This document shows, piece after piece, positions 43,693 to 52,738 of a stretch of 64,000 nt of DNA (position 1 is its first letter; every line of letters starts with the position of its first letter). The notes under the pieces are model-generated. The model did not search any database, was not told the origin of the DNA, and was given only the letters and a program-made list of their open reading frames with translations. The DNA lies in NCBI RefSeq assembly GCF_029760955.1, contig NZ_CP121682.1, forward strand, positions 5,456,001-5,520,000. Reading direction: 5' to 3'. This stretch comes from Streptomyces cathayae. Lineage in GTDB: Bacteria > Actinomycetota > Actinomycetes > Streptomycetales > Streptomycetaceae. Position numbers and translations under genes: made by a program.

Positions 43693-44475
43693 TTACGACC
43701 GACGGGCGTGCAGCAGCAGGATCGACGCGAGCGGTGGCCGGGCACAGGCCAGTCGGTCCAGCATCCGCAGCGGACGCGGCACCCCGTGGAACGGGGCGCC
43801 TTCGAGGCGTACGACGGTGAAACCGGACGCGGCGACGAACTCCCGCAGCGCGCGGGCGGTGTAGAGCCGCAGGTGCCCCACCACCTCCGAACCCGGCCGG
43901 CCGTGGATACCGCGCAGGCTGACCTCGGAGAACACCGGCTGCACCCCGGCCAGCAGCAGCGCCCTGTTGTACCAGGCGGCCAGATTGGGGGTGGACAGCA
44001 TCAGATGGCCCCCGGGACGCAGCACCCGGTGGATCTCCTCCAGGGCCGCGTCCGGGTCGACGAGATGCTCGAGCACCTCGCTGAACAGCACCGCGTCGGC
44101 CGATCCGGAGGCGAACGGCAGTCCGCCGTCGGTGAGTTCGCCGCGCACCGCGTACGGCAGCCGGGTGCGGGCCCGGGTCAGGGCGTCCTGGGACCAGTCG
44201 ACGCCGACGAGCCGGTGGCCGTGCAGGAGAGGCGCGGCGGTGGCCGCGGCGGAGCCGTCGCCGCAGCCGATGTCGAGGATCGTCCGTGCGTCCCCGGTCC
44301 CGGCCGGGCCGAGCGCCCCGGCCAGCATCCGGGCCTGGCGGAGGCTGCGGGAGGGGCCCGAGGCCACGGGGACGGCGGGGTTCTCGTAGAAGTCGCGCAG
44401 GTCGCGGTGCGGCGATGCGGTGGCCGCGGTGGACGCCGTGGGCGTGGTGGTCGCGGTGGTCGTGCCGGTCGTCAC
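43693..44475 (-). CDS. Class I SAM methyltransferase
   Basis: A 260-residue methyltransferase with SAM motif RTILDIGCGDGSAAATAAPL, GVDWSQDALTRARTRLP, ADAVLFSEVLEHLVDPDAAL and HRVLRPGGHLMLSTPNLAAW. The last resembles sugar- or lipid-linked methyltransferases from surface-polysaccharide clusters. The Thr-rich N-terminus (TTGTTTATTTPTAST) is disordered. The GTG start overlaps the upstream stop (GTGA). Confidence 0.88.
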   Translation of the reverse strand: MTTGTTTATTTPTASTAATASPHRDLRDFYENPAVPVASGPSRSLRQARMLAGALGPAGTGDARTILDIGCGDGSAAATAAPLLHGHRLVGVDWSQDALTRARTRLPYAVRGELTDGGLPFASGSADAVLFSEVLEHLVDPDAALEEIHRVLRPGGHLMLSTPNLAAWYNRALLLAGVQPVFSEVSLRGIHGRPGSEVVGHLRLYTARALREFVAASGFTVVRLEGAPFHGVPRPLRMLDRLACARPPLASILLLHARRS

Positions 44476-45761
44476 GGGGTCACCTCCGTGGAGTGCAGAT
44501 GGTGCGCGAAGAGGTCGTGGAGGTGGGCGCCGTCCGCCTGCCCCAGCAGCGCCCGGGACCAGCGCACGGACAGATGGAGCCGGCCCGCGGTGGAGGCGGT
44601 GGTGAAGGTGAGGCCGCGCGGCATCCGCGACGGCGCCGAGAACCACACCGCGCGGGCGCTGCCCGCCTCCTCGCCGAAGTCCAGCGGGTACGGGATGCGG
44701 CCGACGTTGCTGAGCAGCGTGGTCGACAGCAGGGGCGCCGCCGCCCTGCGCAGGGCGCGGGCGAGGACCCGGCGGGCGGCGACCGGAGCCCAGGGCGCGG
44801 TCAGCAGGTCGGCCCCGTGGCCCAGTTGGGGACGGGAGAGGGACTTCAGGGCGCGGGTGCGCAGAGCGGTGCGGTGCAGCAGACCGGGCAGGTCGGAGGT
44901 GTCCAGCTCGGCGAGGGCGAAGGGGACCTCGACCAGCCGGGTGCCGTTGCCGATGGGCATCGTGGCGTCCCTGGGACGGTCGTCCACCGGCATGGTGATG
45001 CGCAACGGACGCGGGCGGGCGCCGCGTCCGCGGTTCCAGTGGGCGAGGGTCAGGGCGGTGGCGACCATGAGCTGGTCGTTGACGGTGTACGGGGCTCCCT
45101 TGGGACGGTGCGGCAGCGGGAGTTCGGAGACGATCAGCCCGTTGCCGGTGCGGTGGCCCGGGTCCGGGGTGCCGGGAGCCACCCGGGCGGGCGGCGACCA
45201 GGAGGAGGGCGCGTCCGGCGCGTCGGCCCGCGCGGGCTCGGGCCGCCGTACGGGCGGTGCGGCGGCGGAGTTGTCCCTGCCGCCGTAGATCTCGGCGGCG
45301 GTGGCCAGGACGCGCAGGCAGGCGGGGCCGTCGAGCGCGGTGTGGTTGACGGTGAGGAGCAGCGCGGCGCCCGCCCCGCCGGACTCGGTGGTCCCCGGGG
45401 CGTTCACCACCTCCAGCCGGACCGGCGGGGACGCGGTGAGCGGGGGCGCCTGGGTCAGGGTGCGGGTGCGGGCGTCGTGCAGGGCACCCGGACCCGGCGG
45501 CGCGAAGCTCACCACCTCCACGTCGGGCTCGTCGGTCAGCTCCCATTCGTAGCGGCGCCGGTACCAGGGGCCCGGGGCCTCGCGCATGAGGATGCGCGGG
45601 TGCCGGCGCAGGGCCTCCAGGAACGCCTTGCGCAGGCGGCCGGGCTCCAGTTCCCCGGGGAGGTGCACCTCGATGTGCACCGTCTCCGGTTCCTCGTCCT
45701 GGACGCAGTGCCGGGACACCTCGTCCACCACGGGGAACGGGATACGCAAGGGTGCGGTCAT
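44472..45761 (-). CDS. Condensation-domain-like acyltransferase
   Basis: A 429-residue protein with the chloramphenicol-acetyltransferase/condensation fold. The active-site motif is VNHTALDGPACLRVL, i.e. N-H-x-x-x-D-G with the catalytic second His kept. The second-half bridge segment includes ITMPVDDRPRDATMPIGNGT. It is a free-standing protein with no carrier or adenylation domain, like PapA-type enzymes that acylate lipids or sugars. Inside the glycan operon it may esterify the glycan or its lipid carrier. Coupled to both neighbours by 4-bp overlaps. Confidence 0.8.
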   Translation of the reverse strand: MTAPLRIPFPVVDEVSRHCVQDEEPETVHIEVHLPGELEPGRLRKAFLEALRRHPRILMREAPGPWYRRRYEWELTDEPDVEVVSFAPPGPGALHDARTRTLTQAPPLTASPPVRLEVVNAPGTTESGGAGAALLLTVNHTALDGPACLRVLATAAEIYGGRDNSAAAPPVRRPEPARADAPDAPSSWSPPARVAPGTPDPGHRTGNGLIVSELPLPHRPKGAPYTVNDQLMVATALTLAHWNRGRGARPRPLRITMPVDDRPRDATMPIGNGTRLVEVPFALAELDTSDLPGLLHRTALRTRALKSLSRPQLGHGADLLTAPWAPVAARRVLARALRRAAAPLLSTTLLSNVGRIPYPLDFGEEAGSARAVWFSAPSRMPRGLTFTTASTAGRLHLSVRWSRALLGQADGAHLHDLFAHHLHSTEVTP

Positions 45762-48700
45762 CCGGCCGATCCCCTTTCCGCCGGCCCGCCGCCCGCCGAG
45801 CCGTCCGCCGCCTGCGTGCGGGGAAGCCGCTGGGTGGGCTCCTCGGGGCCGGGCGGTGACGAGTGCACCGGAACGCGAGGCGGCACGGCCGTGTCGTGCC
45901 CCGCAGGGGTGTGCCCCGGACCGTCGGCGGCGCCGGGTCCGTACTCGGCCGTCCTGGTTCCGTCCGGCCGGCCGGCTTCCCAGCCGTCCTCCCGGACCGC
46001 GCGCCCGGAATCCGGTCCGCCGAGGCTCACCAGCGCCGCGAACAGGCCGGTCAGTGCCATCAGTTGGGCCAGGTGTCCGTAAGCGCCCGTGCCCGCTCCG
46101 GCCGGCTCCCCGGCTCCGAAGGCCGCCACGATCCCCGCTCCCGCGAGGGCGGCCAGCGCCACCGGTACCAGCAGGGCGGCCCTGCGCCACGCGAGCAGCG
46201 CCAGCGCCGGGACCAGCAGCGCCCACCAGCCCGCGATCACCACGCCGGCCAGTGTCAGCGCCACCGCGCCCAGCCACGGTCCGGGCGCCGGCGGTGCGGA
46301 CTGCGGCGGGTCGGTGCTCTCGGTGCTCTCGGGGTTCGCGGGGTTCTCGGCCCTGCGGCGCCACAGCGCCAGCCCGATCAGCACCGCGATCCCGACGCCG
46401 CCGCCGATCAGCGCGGCGTCGTACAGCGTGGCGGGGCCGTAGGACAGCTTCACGGTGCCGCTCTCGCCCGCCGGGATCAGCCATCCCTGCTGCCAGCCGT
46501 CCAGCCGCACCGGTGTCAGTTCCTCGCCGTTCAGGGTGGCCGTCCAGCCCTTGTTGTGGTTCTCGTACATCGTGAGGTACGAGGCGGCACCCGAGCCGAC
46601 CGACAGCTCGCGCCGGTCGCCCAGCCAGTCCTCGACGGTCAGCTCGCGCCCGGCCGCCGAGGCGTCCGGCACGGTGCCGCGGGTCAGGGTCAGGGCGGTG
46701 ACGGTCAGCGGGCCCGCGTCACCGGCCTCGACCCGGTGCCGGCCGGCGGACAGCTCCAACGCCGTTTCGGCGACGCCTTCCTGGCAGAGCGTCACCTCGA
46801 CCGGGCGCCGCTCCACCAGGTCCCCCACCGTGCCCTTGACGCCGGTCTCGTGCAGCCGGCCGTCGACGGCCAGCACCGGTCCCTCGCCGCAGGCCAGGGT
46901 GAACTCCCGGTCGGCGGACGGCTGCGGGGTGCGGTACTTGTCGAGTGCCGGGACGTAGACCTCCGTCAGGCCCACCGGCAGGTCCAGGTCCTCGCCGACG
47001 ACGGGGTTGTGCAGGGTCAGCGGTGCGGTGCGGGTGATCGTGATGTCGAGCCGGTCCGTGGTGATCGCCGGGAAGCGGACCATGCCGTTGTCGTCGACGC
47101 CCGCGATCGCCGCGCCGTCCGGGGAGCTGATGTGCACCTCGGTCGGCCGGGTGGACAGGCCCCCCGCGGCCGCCAGGACGATCTCGCCGACGGGCTGCTT
47201 GCCGTCCCAGCTCAGATGGACGACCGGCCGGTCGCCCGCGATCCAGGCGGTGGTCAGGTCCCCGTCGGTGAGGTTGCGCGCGGTCAGGCCCGCGCCGAGG
47301 CGGGCGGTGGAGTCGGCGGTGGCGGTGATCCGGTTCCGCTGCTCGGGCGCCACCTCGTACAGCAGGCGGTCCAGCGCCTCACCCGGCACGGCCACCGCGC
47401 TCGCCTTGACCTCGTGGGTGCCCGCCGTGCCCGTGGTGAACAGGCGGTGCAGCCCGTTCTCGGTGCCCGTGGGGGACAGCCCGGTCGGGTCGGCCGAGCG
47501 GTGCAGCGAGACGACCTGGGCGGCGGCGGTCGACTTCTCCGAGTCGGTGGGCAGCCGCAGCAGCCTGGTCACCCGCACATCCGGCAGGTCGATCTCGGAG
47601 AAGCCCGCGCCGCCCAGACCGCTGTGCCGCGAGACCGAGTCGACGATCGTCAGCTTCATCCAACGCGTCTCACCCGCGGGCGCCTTGACGTCCTGCTTGG
47701 TTCCGTTCGCCTGGAGGAAACTGGTCTTCGCACCCCGCTCCGTCTCCACCCGCACCCTGGTCGCCGCCGCCCGCACACCGTCCTGCGGCAGCGGGATGAC
47801 GCCGAGGGAGTCCGGCATGTCGTAGCCGTCCTCGAAGGCGATCCGCAGCCACTGCCCGTCCGGCGAGCCGGCCGAGCCCTCCGCCCAGGCCGTGTCCGGG
47901 TTGCCGTCGAAGGCGTTCACCGGGTCGTACTGCGGCAGATGGAACAGCCAGTTGCCGTACGAGGACGCCGACACCGAGCGGGCGCCGCGCAGTTCGGCCA
48001 CCGTCTGGTGCTTCAGGCCCTCCTTGGGAAGGATCTGGTGCGGCCGCTCACCCGCGTCCTGCACGGCGTCGGGCGCGTTGCGCTCGTCCGGGGTGTACGT
48101 GTACGACGTGTTGGAGTTGACCAGGCCGAACCGGGTGTCCGCGTACCGCATCCCGTCGCCGGTCACCTGCACCGGCGGGGTGCCGAGCCCGGGGTGGCCG
48201 TCGCCGGTCAGCACGGCCGGCCGGCCGCGCAGTCCGCCGGCCAGCGGCAGCAGCGCCTCCGGGCCGCCGGAGACCACGGCGGTGTCGGCGACCGGGGCCA
48301 GCGAGGCCTGCCCCGGACGCCGGACGTCCGCGCCGGTCGGGCGGTAGATCTCCACCGCCCGCTGCTGCGGGTACAGCCCCTCGACCTGGAGCGGGGTGCC
48401 GTTCGCGATCACTCCGCCGGTCGAGACCGGGCCGAGTCCGGTGACCCGCTCGTACCCGGACTGTGTCAGGGTGCGCTTGACCGTCGCGGTCGGCACCTGC
48501 CCGACCTGGTCGGGGTCGAGGTCGTTGCGGACGACCACGTAGTACAGGCCCGCCCGGCTCAAGTAGTCGGCGAGTCCGGGGACTTCGGCGCCGGTCAGCA
48601 GGGCCTGCTCGACCGCGTCCATGGCCCGCCGGTTGCCCGGGGTGCCGAACGGCACGTAATCGCGTTGCGCCCAGCGGGAGCCGGCGACCACGTCCAGCGG

Positions 48701-50185
48701 CTGGTCGATGGTCGAGCCCCAGGTGTGGATGCCGTGCGCGGTCGCCGGCACCACGAGGGCCCGGGAGTCGGGGGAGTGCTCCTCCAGCCAGTCGGCCGTG
48801 GCCTGCCAGTACGTGGGGATCTCCCGGAACGAACCCGGGCCGAGGATCGACCCGTTGAGGTACGGCCACATCAGCCCCGGCAGGACCAGCACCGCGGCGA
48901 CCAGCGGCGCGAAGCGCCCGCCCCGCGCCCGGCGCCGGACCCCGTGCGCACCCTCGGCCGTCCGGGACCGCGAGGCCGTCCGGGACCGCGCGGCCGTGCC
49001 CACCAGGTGGGCCAGGCCCAGCACCAGGGCGAGCGCCAGGCCCGTCTGGAACTTGTAGATGTTGCGGAACGGCGCCAACGGGCCGTCCAGCCAGTCCTGC
49101 ACCGCCGAGTGGAACGGGGCGCCGAACGCGCCGCCGTACCCGGCGAGCAGCACCAGTGTCGTCACCAGCACCGTCAGCACCAGCCAGCGCCGCTCCGGCA
49201 GGTCCCGCCGGGCCAGCCCGGCCAGGCCCAGACCGGCCGCGAGCGCCGAGCAGACGATCACGAGCACCGAGGAGGCGACCGTCCAGCCCGCGGGCAGCCA
49301 CGCCTCACCGAAGTTCAGGTACCCCACCCAGTTCCCGGCCCCGCGCAGCGCCTCGGTGGCCGACATGGTGTCGGTCGTGGTCCGCGCGGTCTCGATGTAG
49401 GGCAGGAAGTTCTCGCCGTACACGCCGAGCAGCAGCAGCGGGATCCACCACCAGGCGGTCGCCACCGCGACCGCGGGCGCCCACCAGGCGATCAGCTTCC
49501 ACCGGCGCGGCCCCGGCGGCCGGGACAGCAGGTACAGGCCCACGGGCAGCAGCGACGCCAGCGTCGAGGCCGCGTTGACCCCGCCCATGAACGGGACCAG
49601 CAGCGCCGAACGCAACGCCGCGACCCGGGGCGTGTACCGCTGGTCCGTCAGCGGCAGCAGCACCCACGGCAGCAGCGCGCCCGGCAGGGCGGCGGCCGAC
49701 GTCGAGCCGATCACCGTCGTGAACAGCGGCCACAGCGCGTACGCCGTCGCCGCGAGCAGCCGGGAGGCCCCGTTGCCCACGCGCAGCCGTTCCGCGAGGC
49801 GCAGCGCGCCCCAGAACGCGACCGACACGATCAGCGACAGCCACAGCCGCTCCGCCAGCCACACCGGGAGCCGCACCAGGTCGGCCAGCCAGTAGAACGG
49901 CAGCATCGGCCACAGGTAGCCGACGTACTGGTTGTGGACCCCGCCGAACGACCCCTGGTCCTGCCAGAGCTGGCCCAGGTCGGCCAGGAACCGGCCCGGG
50001 TCGACGGTGACGCCCAGCTTGGTGTCGAAGGTCTGCCGCCCCGGCTGCACCGCCAGGAGGAGGGCGAACACCACCGCCCAGAAGCCCAGCAGCCAGCGCC
50101 GCGACCGCGGGCCCCGGGGTGGGTCCGCGGCGGTCGCGGTGCGGGGGACGGCTGCCGGAGGGGGAGCCTGGACCGTGGTCGTCAT
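45758..50185 (-). CDS. AftD-like arabinofuranosyltransferase (DUF3367)
   Basis: A 1475-residue membrane protein. The N-terminal GT-C domain has about a dozen transmembrane segments (WLLGFWAVVFALLLAVQ first; the luminal loop carries GRQTFDTKLGVTVDPGRFL) and motifs of the DUF3367/AftD family (APFRNIYKFQTGLALALVLG). A long extracytoplasmic part with carbohydrate-binding-like modules follows (residues ~600-1300; YDPVNAFDGNPDTAWAEG, RNLTDGDLTTAWI), then C-terminal helices. AftD adds branching arabinose from decaprenyl-phosphoarabinose in mycobacteria. Streptomyces lacks arabinogalactan, so the acceptor here must differ. The ATG at 50185 overlaps the upstream gene (ATGA). Confidence 0.9.
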   Translation of the reverse strand: MTTTVQAPPPAAVPRTATAADPPRGPRSRRWLLGFWAVVFALLLAVQPGRQTFDTKLGVTVDPGRFLADLGQLWQDQGSFGGVHNQYVGYLWPMLPFYWLADLVRLPVWLAERLWLSLIVSVAFWGALRLAERLRVGNGASRLLAATAYALWPLFTTVIGSTSAAALPGALLPWVLLPLTDQRYTPRVAALRSALLVPFMGGVNAASTLASLLPVGLYLLSRPPGPRRWKLIAWWAPAVAVATAWWWIPLLLLGVYGENFLPYIETARTTTDTMSATEALRGAGNWVGYLNFGEAWLPAGWTVASSVLVIVCSALAAGLGLAGLARRDLPERRWLVLTVLVTTLVLLAGYGGAFGAPFHSAVQDWLDGPLAPFRNIYKFQTGLALALVLGLAHLVGTAARSRTASRSRTAEGAHGVRRRARGGRFAPLVAAVLVLPGLMWPYLNGSILGPGSFREIPTYWQATADWLEEHSPDSRALVVPATAHGIHTWGSTIDQPLDVVAGSRWAQRDYVPFGTPGNRRAMDAVEQALLTGAEVPGLADYLSRAGLYYVVVRNDLDPDQVGQVPTATVKRTLTQSGYERVTGLGPVSTGGVIANGTPLQVEGLYPQQRAVEIYRPTGADVRRPGQASLAPVADTAVVSGGPEALLPLAGGLRGRPAVLTGDGHPGLGTPPVQVTGDGMRYADTRFGLVNSNTSYTYTPDERNAPDAVQDAGERPHQILPKEGLKHQTVAELRGARSVSASSYGNWLFHLPQYDPVNAFDGNPDTAWAEGSAGSPDGQWLRIAFEDGYDMPDSLGVIPLPQDGVRAAATRVRVETERGAKTSFLQANGTKQDVKAPAGETRWMKLTIVDSVSRHSGLGGAGFSEIDLPDVRVTRLLRLPTDSEKSTAAAQVVSLHRSADPTGLSPTGTENGLHRLFTTGTAGTHEVKASAVAVPGEALDRLLYEVAPEQRNRITATADSTARLGAGLTARNLTDGDLTTAWIAGDRPVVHLSWDGKQPVGEIVLAAAGGLSTRPTEVHISSPDGAAIAGVDDNGMVRFPAITTDRLDITITRTAPLTLHNPVVGEDLDLPVGLTEVYVPALDKYRTPQPSADREFTLACGEGPVLAVDGRLHETGVKGTVGDLVERRPVEVTLCQEGVAETALELSAGRHRVEAGDAGPLTVTALTLTRGTVPDASAAGRELTVEDWLGDRRELSVGSGAASYLTMYENHNKGWTATLNGEELTPVRLDGWQQGWLIPAGESGTVKLSYGPATLYDAALIGGGVGIAVLIGLALWRRRAENPANPESTESTDPPQSAPPAPGPWLGAVALTLAGVVIAGWWALLVPALALLAWRRAALLVPVALAALAGAGIVAAFGAGEPAGAGTGAYGHLAQLMALTGLFAALVSLGGPDSGRAVREDGWEAGRPDGTRTAEYGPGAADGPGHTPAGHDTAVPPRVPVHSSPPGPEEPTQRLPRTQAADGSAGGGPAERGSAG

Positions 50186-51009
50186 TCGGGACACCGCCGG
50201 AGGATGAGGAGAAGGTTCCACGTAGCGAACTCACGCAGGCCGGGTACCTTGACCACGGCCTCGGTGAGGAACGGCCAGTAACGGGAGCGCGCCGAGACGA
50301 TGCGTACGTCGGCGCGGTCGCGTACCTGCCGCAGGGTGGTGCCGATGTGCACCGGGAAGAGGTTCTCGCCGAGCGTGTGCTTGGCGGGCCTGCCGGTGCG
50401 GCGCCGGTAGCGGGCGCGGGCCCGCTCGGCGCCGAGGTAGTGCCACGGGGCCCATTCGTGCCCGCCCCACGGCGACAGCCAGTTGGTGAACGACACGTAG
50501 ACGAGCCCGCCCGGCCGGGTGACCCGGACCAGTTCGCTGAGGAAGGTCTGCGGATCGGCCACGTGCTCCAGGACGTTGGACGAGAACGTCACGTCCGCGG
50601 CCCCGTCGCGCAGCGGCAGCAGATAGCCGTCCGCGAGGACGGTCCCCTCGGGCGGTCTCCCGGCCAGCTCCCGCGGATCCGGCTCGAAGAGGAAGGCGTC
50701 CGCGCCGCGGCGGCGGAACTCCTCGGTGAAGTGCCCGCCGCCACCGCCTACGTCGACCACGACACGGCCCGTGACGGGCCCGTCGTACGCCTCGACCTGG
50801 TCGGCGGCGTCCCGGGCGAGCAGCGCGTAGCAGGCGTCGGGGTCGTCCTGCTCCCGCATGAAGGCGCGGAACAGGGCGAGGGAACGGCGCGGGGAGGGGT
50901 CCTTCGGTACGCCGGCCCTGCCTCTGCCGCTCATGTCCTCGCCGCTCCTGTCTCTGCCGCCCGGCCCTGCTTCGGTCATGCCCCTGTCAGTCATATGTCT
51001 GCCGTTCAT
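50182..51009 (-). CDS. Class I SAM methyltransferase
   Basis: A 275-residue methyltransferase: GRVVVDVGGGGGHFTEEFRR (SAM loop), LLPLRDGAADVTFSSNVLEH, VTRPGGLVYVSFTNWLSPWG. The C-terminus (FLTEAVVKVPGLREFATWNL) is shared with actinobacterial relatives found next to aftD-like genes. The ATG at 51009 overlaps the glycosyltransferase stop (ATGA); two later in-frame ATGs are possible. Likely substrate: a sugar or prenyl-linked precursor of this operon. Confidence 0.87.
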   Translation of the reverse strand: MNGRHMTDRGMTEAGPGGRDRSGEDMSGRGRAGVPKDPSPRRSLALFRAFMREQDDPDACYALLARDAADQVEAYDGPVTGRVVVDVGGGGGHFTEEFRRRGADAFLFEPDPRELAGRPPEGTVLADGYLLPLRDGAADVTFSSNVLEHVADPQTFLSELVRVTRPGGLVYVSFTNWLSPWGGHEWAPWHYLGAERARARYRRRTGRPAKHTLGENLFPVHIGTTLRQVRDRADVRIVSARSRYWPFLTEAVVKVPGLREFATWNLLLILRRCPE

Positions 51010-52196
51010 GGCCGGTGACTTCGCACCGCCTCCGCCGCCACCGCGCCGAACTGCCGCACCGTGCGGCTCCAGCGGAAACGGGCGGCGTGGTTCCCGGCCG
51101 CCTCGCCCATCAGTTCCCGGCGGGCACCGGACAGGGCGAGCGTGCACCAGGCGGCCGCGAACGAGGACTCGCCGCGGGCCAGCACGCCGGTCTCGCCGTC
51201 CACCACGGAATCCCTGAGCCCGGGTACGTCGAAGGCGACGGTCGGGGTCCCGCGGGTGGCCGCCTCCGTGACGACCAGCCCCCACCCCTCCACCGCGGAG
51301 GGGTGCAGCAACAGCCAGGCCGCGCACAGCAGACGGTGCTTCTCCGCCTCGGAGACGTGTCCGGTGAACTCGACACCGGGACCGGCGAGGCGTTCGAGGC
51401 GTTCCCGTTCGGGGCCGTCGCCGACGATCACCAGCCGGCCGCCGGTGACCGGCCGCACCCGTTCCCACAGCCGGAGCAGCAGATCGATCCGCTTGTACTC
51501 GACGAGCCGTCCCACCGCCACGAAGAGCGGCTCCGGAGAGCGCCCGGTGCGCGGACCGGGTTCCTCCACACCGTTGTGCACCACCCTGATCCGCTCGCGG
51601 GGCACGCCGATCCCGTGCAGCGCGTCCGCGGTCGACGGGGAGACGGCGACCAGCAGCCCGTGCCGCCGGGCGCCGGTCAGCGCCCAGTGCTCGAGCCTGC
51701 GCCCGATCCGCGCGGCCGGGGCCAGCGGACCGCCGAACCGCATCCGCCACAGGTCGGTGTGCACATGGTTGACCAGGCACAGCGTCGGCCCGCGGTGCCA
51801 CATCGGCGCCAGGTACGGCATGCCGTTGCAGACCTCGACCAGCAGATCGCAGTCGCCGACCCGGCGGGCGAAGGCGGAACGGGCCCGCAGGAAGTGACTG
51901 TAGGCACCGCCCGCCGACACCACGCGGTAGTCGCGGACGGGGGTCGCCGGGCCCCCGCACAGCAGGGTGACCTGGTGGCCCATGCGGCTCAGGCCGTCGG
52001 CGAGCCGGTCGACCAGCAACTCGGAGCCACCGGCCGAGGGGTTGTCCAGGTCGCGGTGGGCGAGGAAGACGATCCGGCGGGGGCCGGGGGGCACCTCCAC
52101 AAGCGACTGCGGCACGCCGGGGAGCGCGGCGCGGCGGGGGTTCCCCCGTTCGAGAGGAGCAGGGAGCGGGGGAGAGGACGGTACGTGCTGGGGCAT
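51006..52196 (-). CDS. Family 4 glycosyltransferase
   Basis: A 396-residue GT-B enzyme. RRIVFLAHRDLDNPSAGGSE opens the acceptor domain, the donor domain contains LFVAVGRLVEYKRIDLLLRL, LVIVGDGPERERLERL, and the family E-x7-E motif in HPSAVEGWGLVVTEAATRGT. It would transfer a nucleotide-activated sugar to a lipid or oligosaccharide in the cytoplasm, before the AftD-like step outside. TTGGAG six bases before the ATG supports 52196. The frame stays open further upstream into a 36-bp tandem repeat. Confidence 0.9.
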   Translation of the reverse strand: MPQHVPSSPPLPAPLERGNPRRAALPGVPQSLVEVPPGPRRIVFLAHRDLDNPSAGGSELLVDRLADGLSRMGHQVTLLCGGPATPVRDYRVVSAGGAYSHFLRARSAFARRVGDCDLLVEVCNGMPYLAPMWHRGPTLCLVNHVHTDLWRMRFGGPLAPAARIGRRLEHWALTGARRHGLLVAVSPSTADALHGIGVPRERIRVVHNGVEEPGPRTGRSPEPLFVAVGRLVEYKRIDLLLRLWERVRPVTGGRLVIVGDGPERERLERLAGPGVEFTGHVSEAEKHRLLCAAWLLLHPSAVEGWGLVVTEAATRGTPTVAFDVPGLRDSVVDGETGVLARGESSFAAAWCTLALSGARRELMGEAAGNHAARFRWSRTVRQFGAVAAEAVRSHRP

Positions 52197-52738
52197 CGGT
52201 GCTCCAACTCGTCTTGGGGTCATGCGTGGGGTACGCGGGACACGTGCGGATCGGACCGGGGTGCGCGGCGCGGGCGGTGCTGCCGAGCGCGGGCGGCGTC
52301 GAAGGTCCGGAGTTCGGGGGTACGGGGAGTGTCGGAGGTGCGGGGGAGTTCGGGGGTACGGGGAGTGTCGGAGGTGCGGGGGAGTTCGGGGGTACGGGGA
52401 GTGTCGGAGGTGCGGGGGAGTTCGGGGGTACGGGGAGTGTCGGAGGTGCGGGGGAGTTCGGAGGTACGGGAAGTTCGGCGATACGGGGAGCGTCACGAGG
52501 CGCAGGGGGTGCGGAACGTGGTGGCGCGGAACGGGGCGGAATTCGGACGGGCAGGGCGGCGTCGGCAGGAACTCGAATGCCTCGGGAGAGCACGCGGGCT
52601 CCCCCTGGGCGTGGACTGTGTGTGGCGTGTGCGCGGGGTGGGGATGGACAGTTTTCGCCCAGACGTCCCCCAGGGCTACTCACCGGGATGACAATTTCGA
52701 TCCCGGTCGACTCGCACGTCACTTCGGTTCGTGAGTGT
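52197..52738. other. Intergenic region inside the glycan operon
   Basis: 540 bp between the DUF3068 gene and the glycosyltransferase gene. It contains the 36-bp tandem array; the rest shows no conserved coding frame. It is the only sizeable gap in an otherwise overlapping operon, so an internal promoter is likely. Confidence 0.55.
52312..52455. repeat. 36-bp minisatellite, four perfect copies plus a decayed fifth
   Basis: Four identical head-to-tail 36-bp units beginning GTTCGGGGGTACGGGGAGTG, then a degenerate partial copy to about 52490. The unit length is a multiple of three, and both strands stay open: Ser-Pro-Tyr-Pro-Arg-Thr-Pro-Pro on the minus strand, Gly-rich on the plus strand. No spacers, so not CRISPR. 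Confidence 0.95.

Noticed and set aside
45863..50281. 1472-residue plus-strand ORF
   Set aside because: Exact shadow of the AftD-like gene, with Arg/Gly/Gln-rich composition and no domain.
52312..52490. Possible CRISPR array (regular 36-bp repeats)
   Set aside because: Units are contiguous with no unique spacers, and no cas genes are present in the window.
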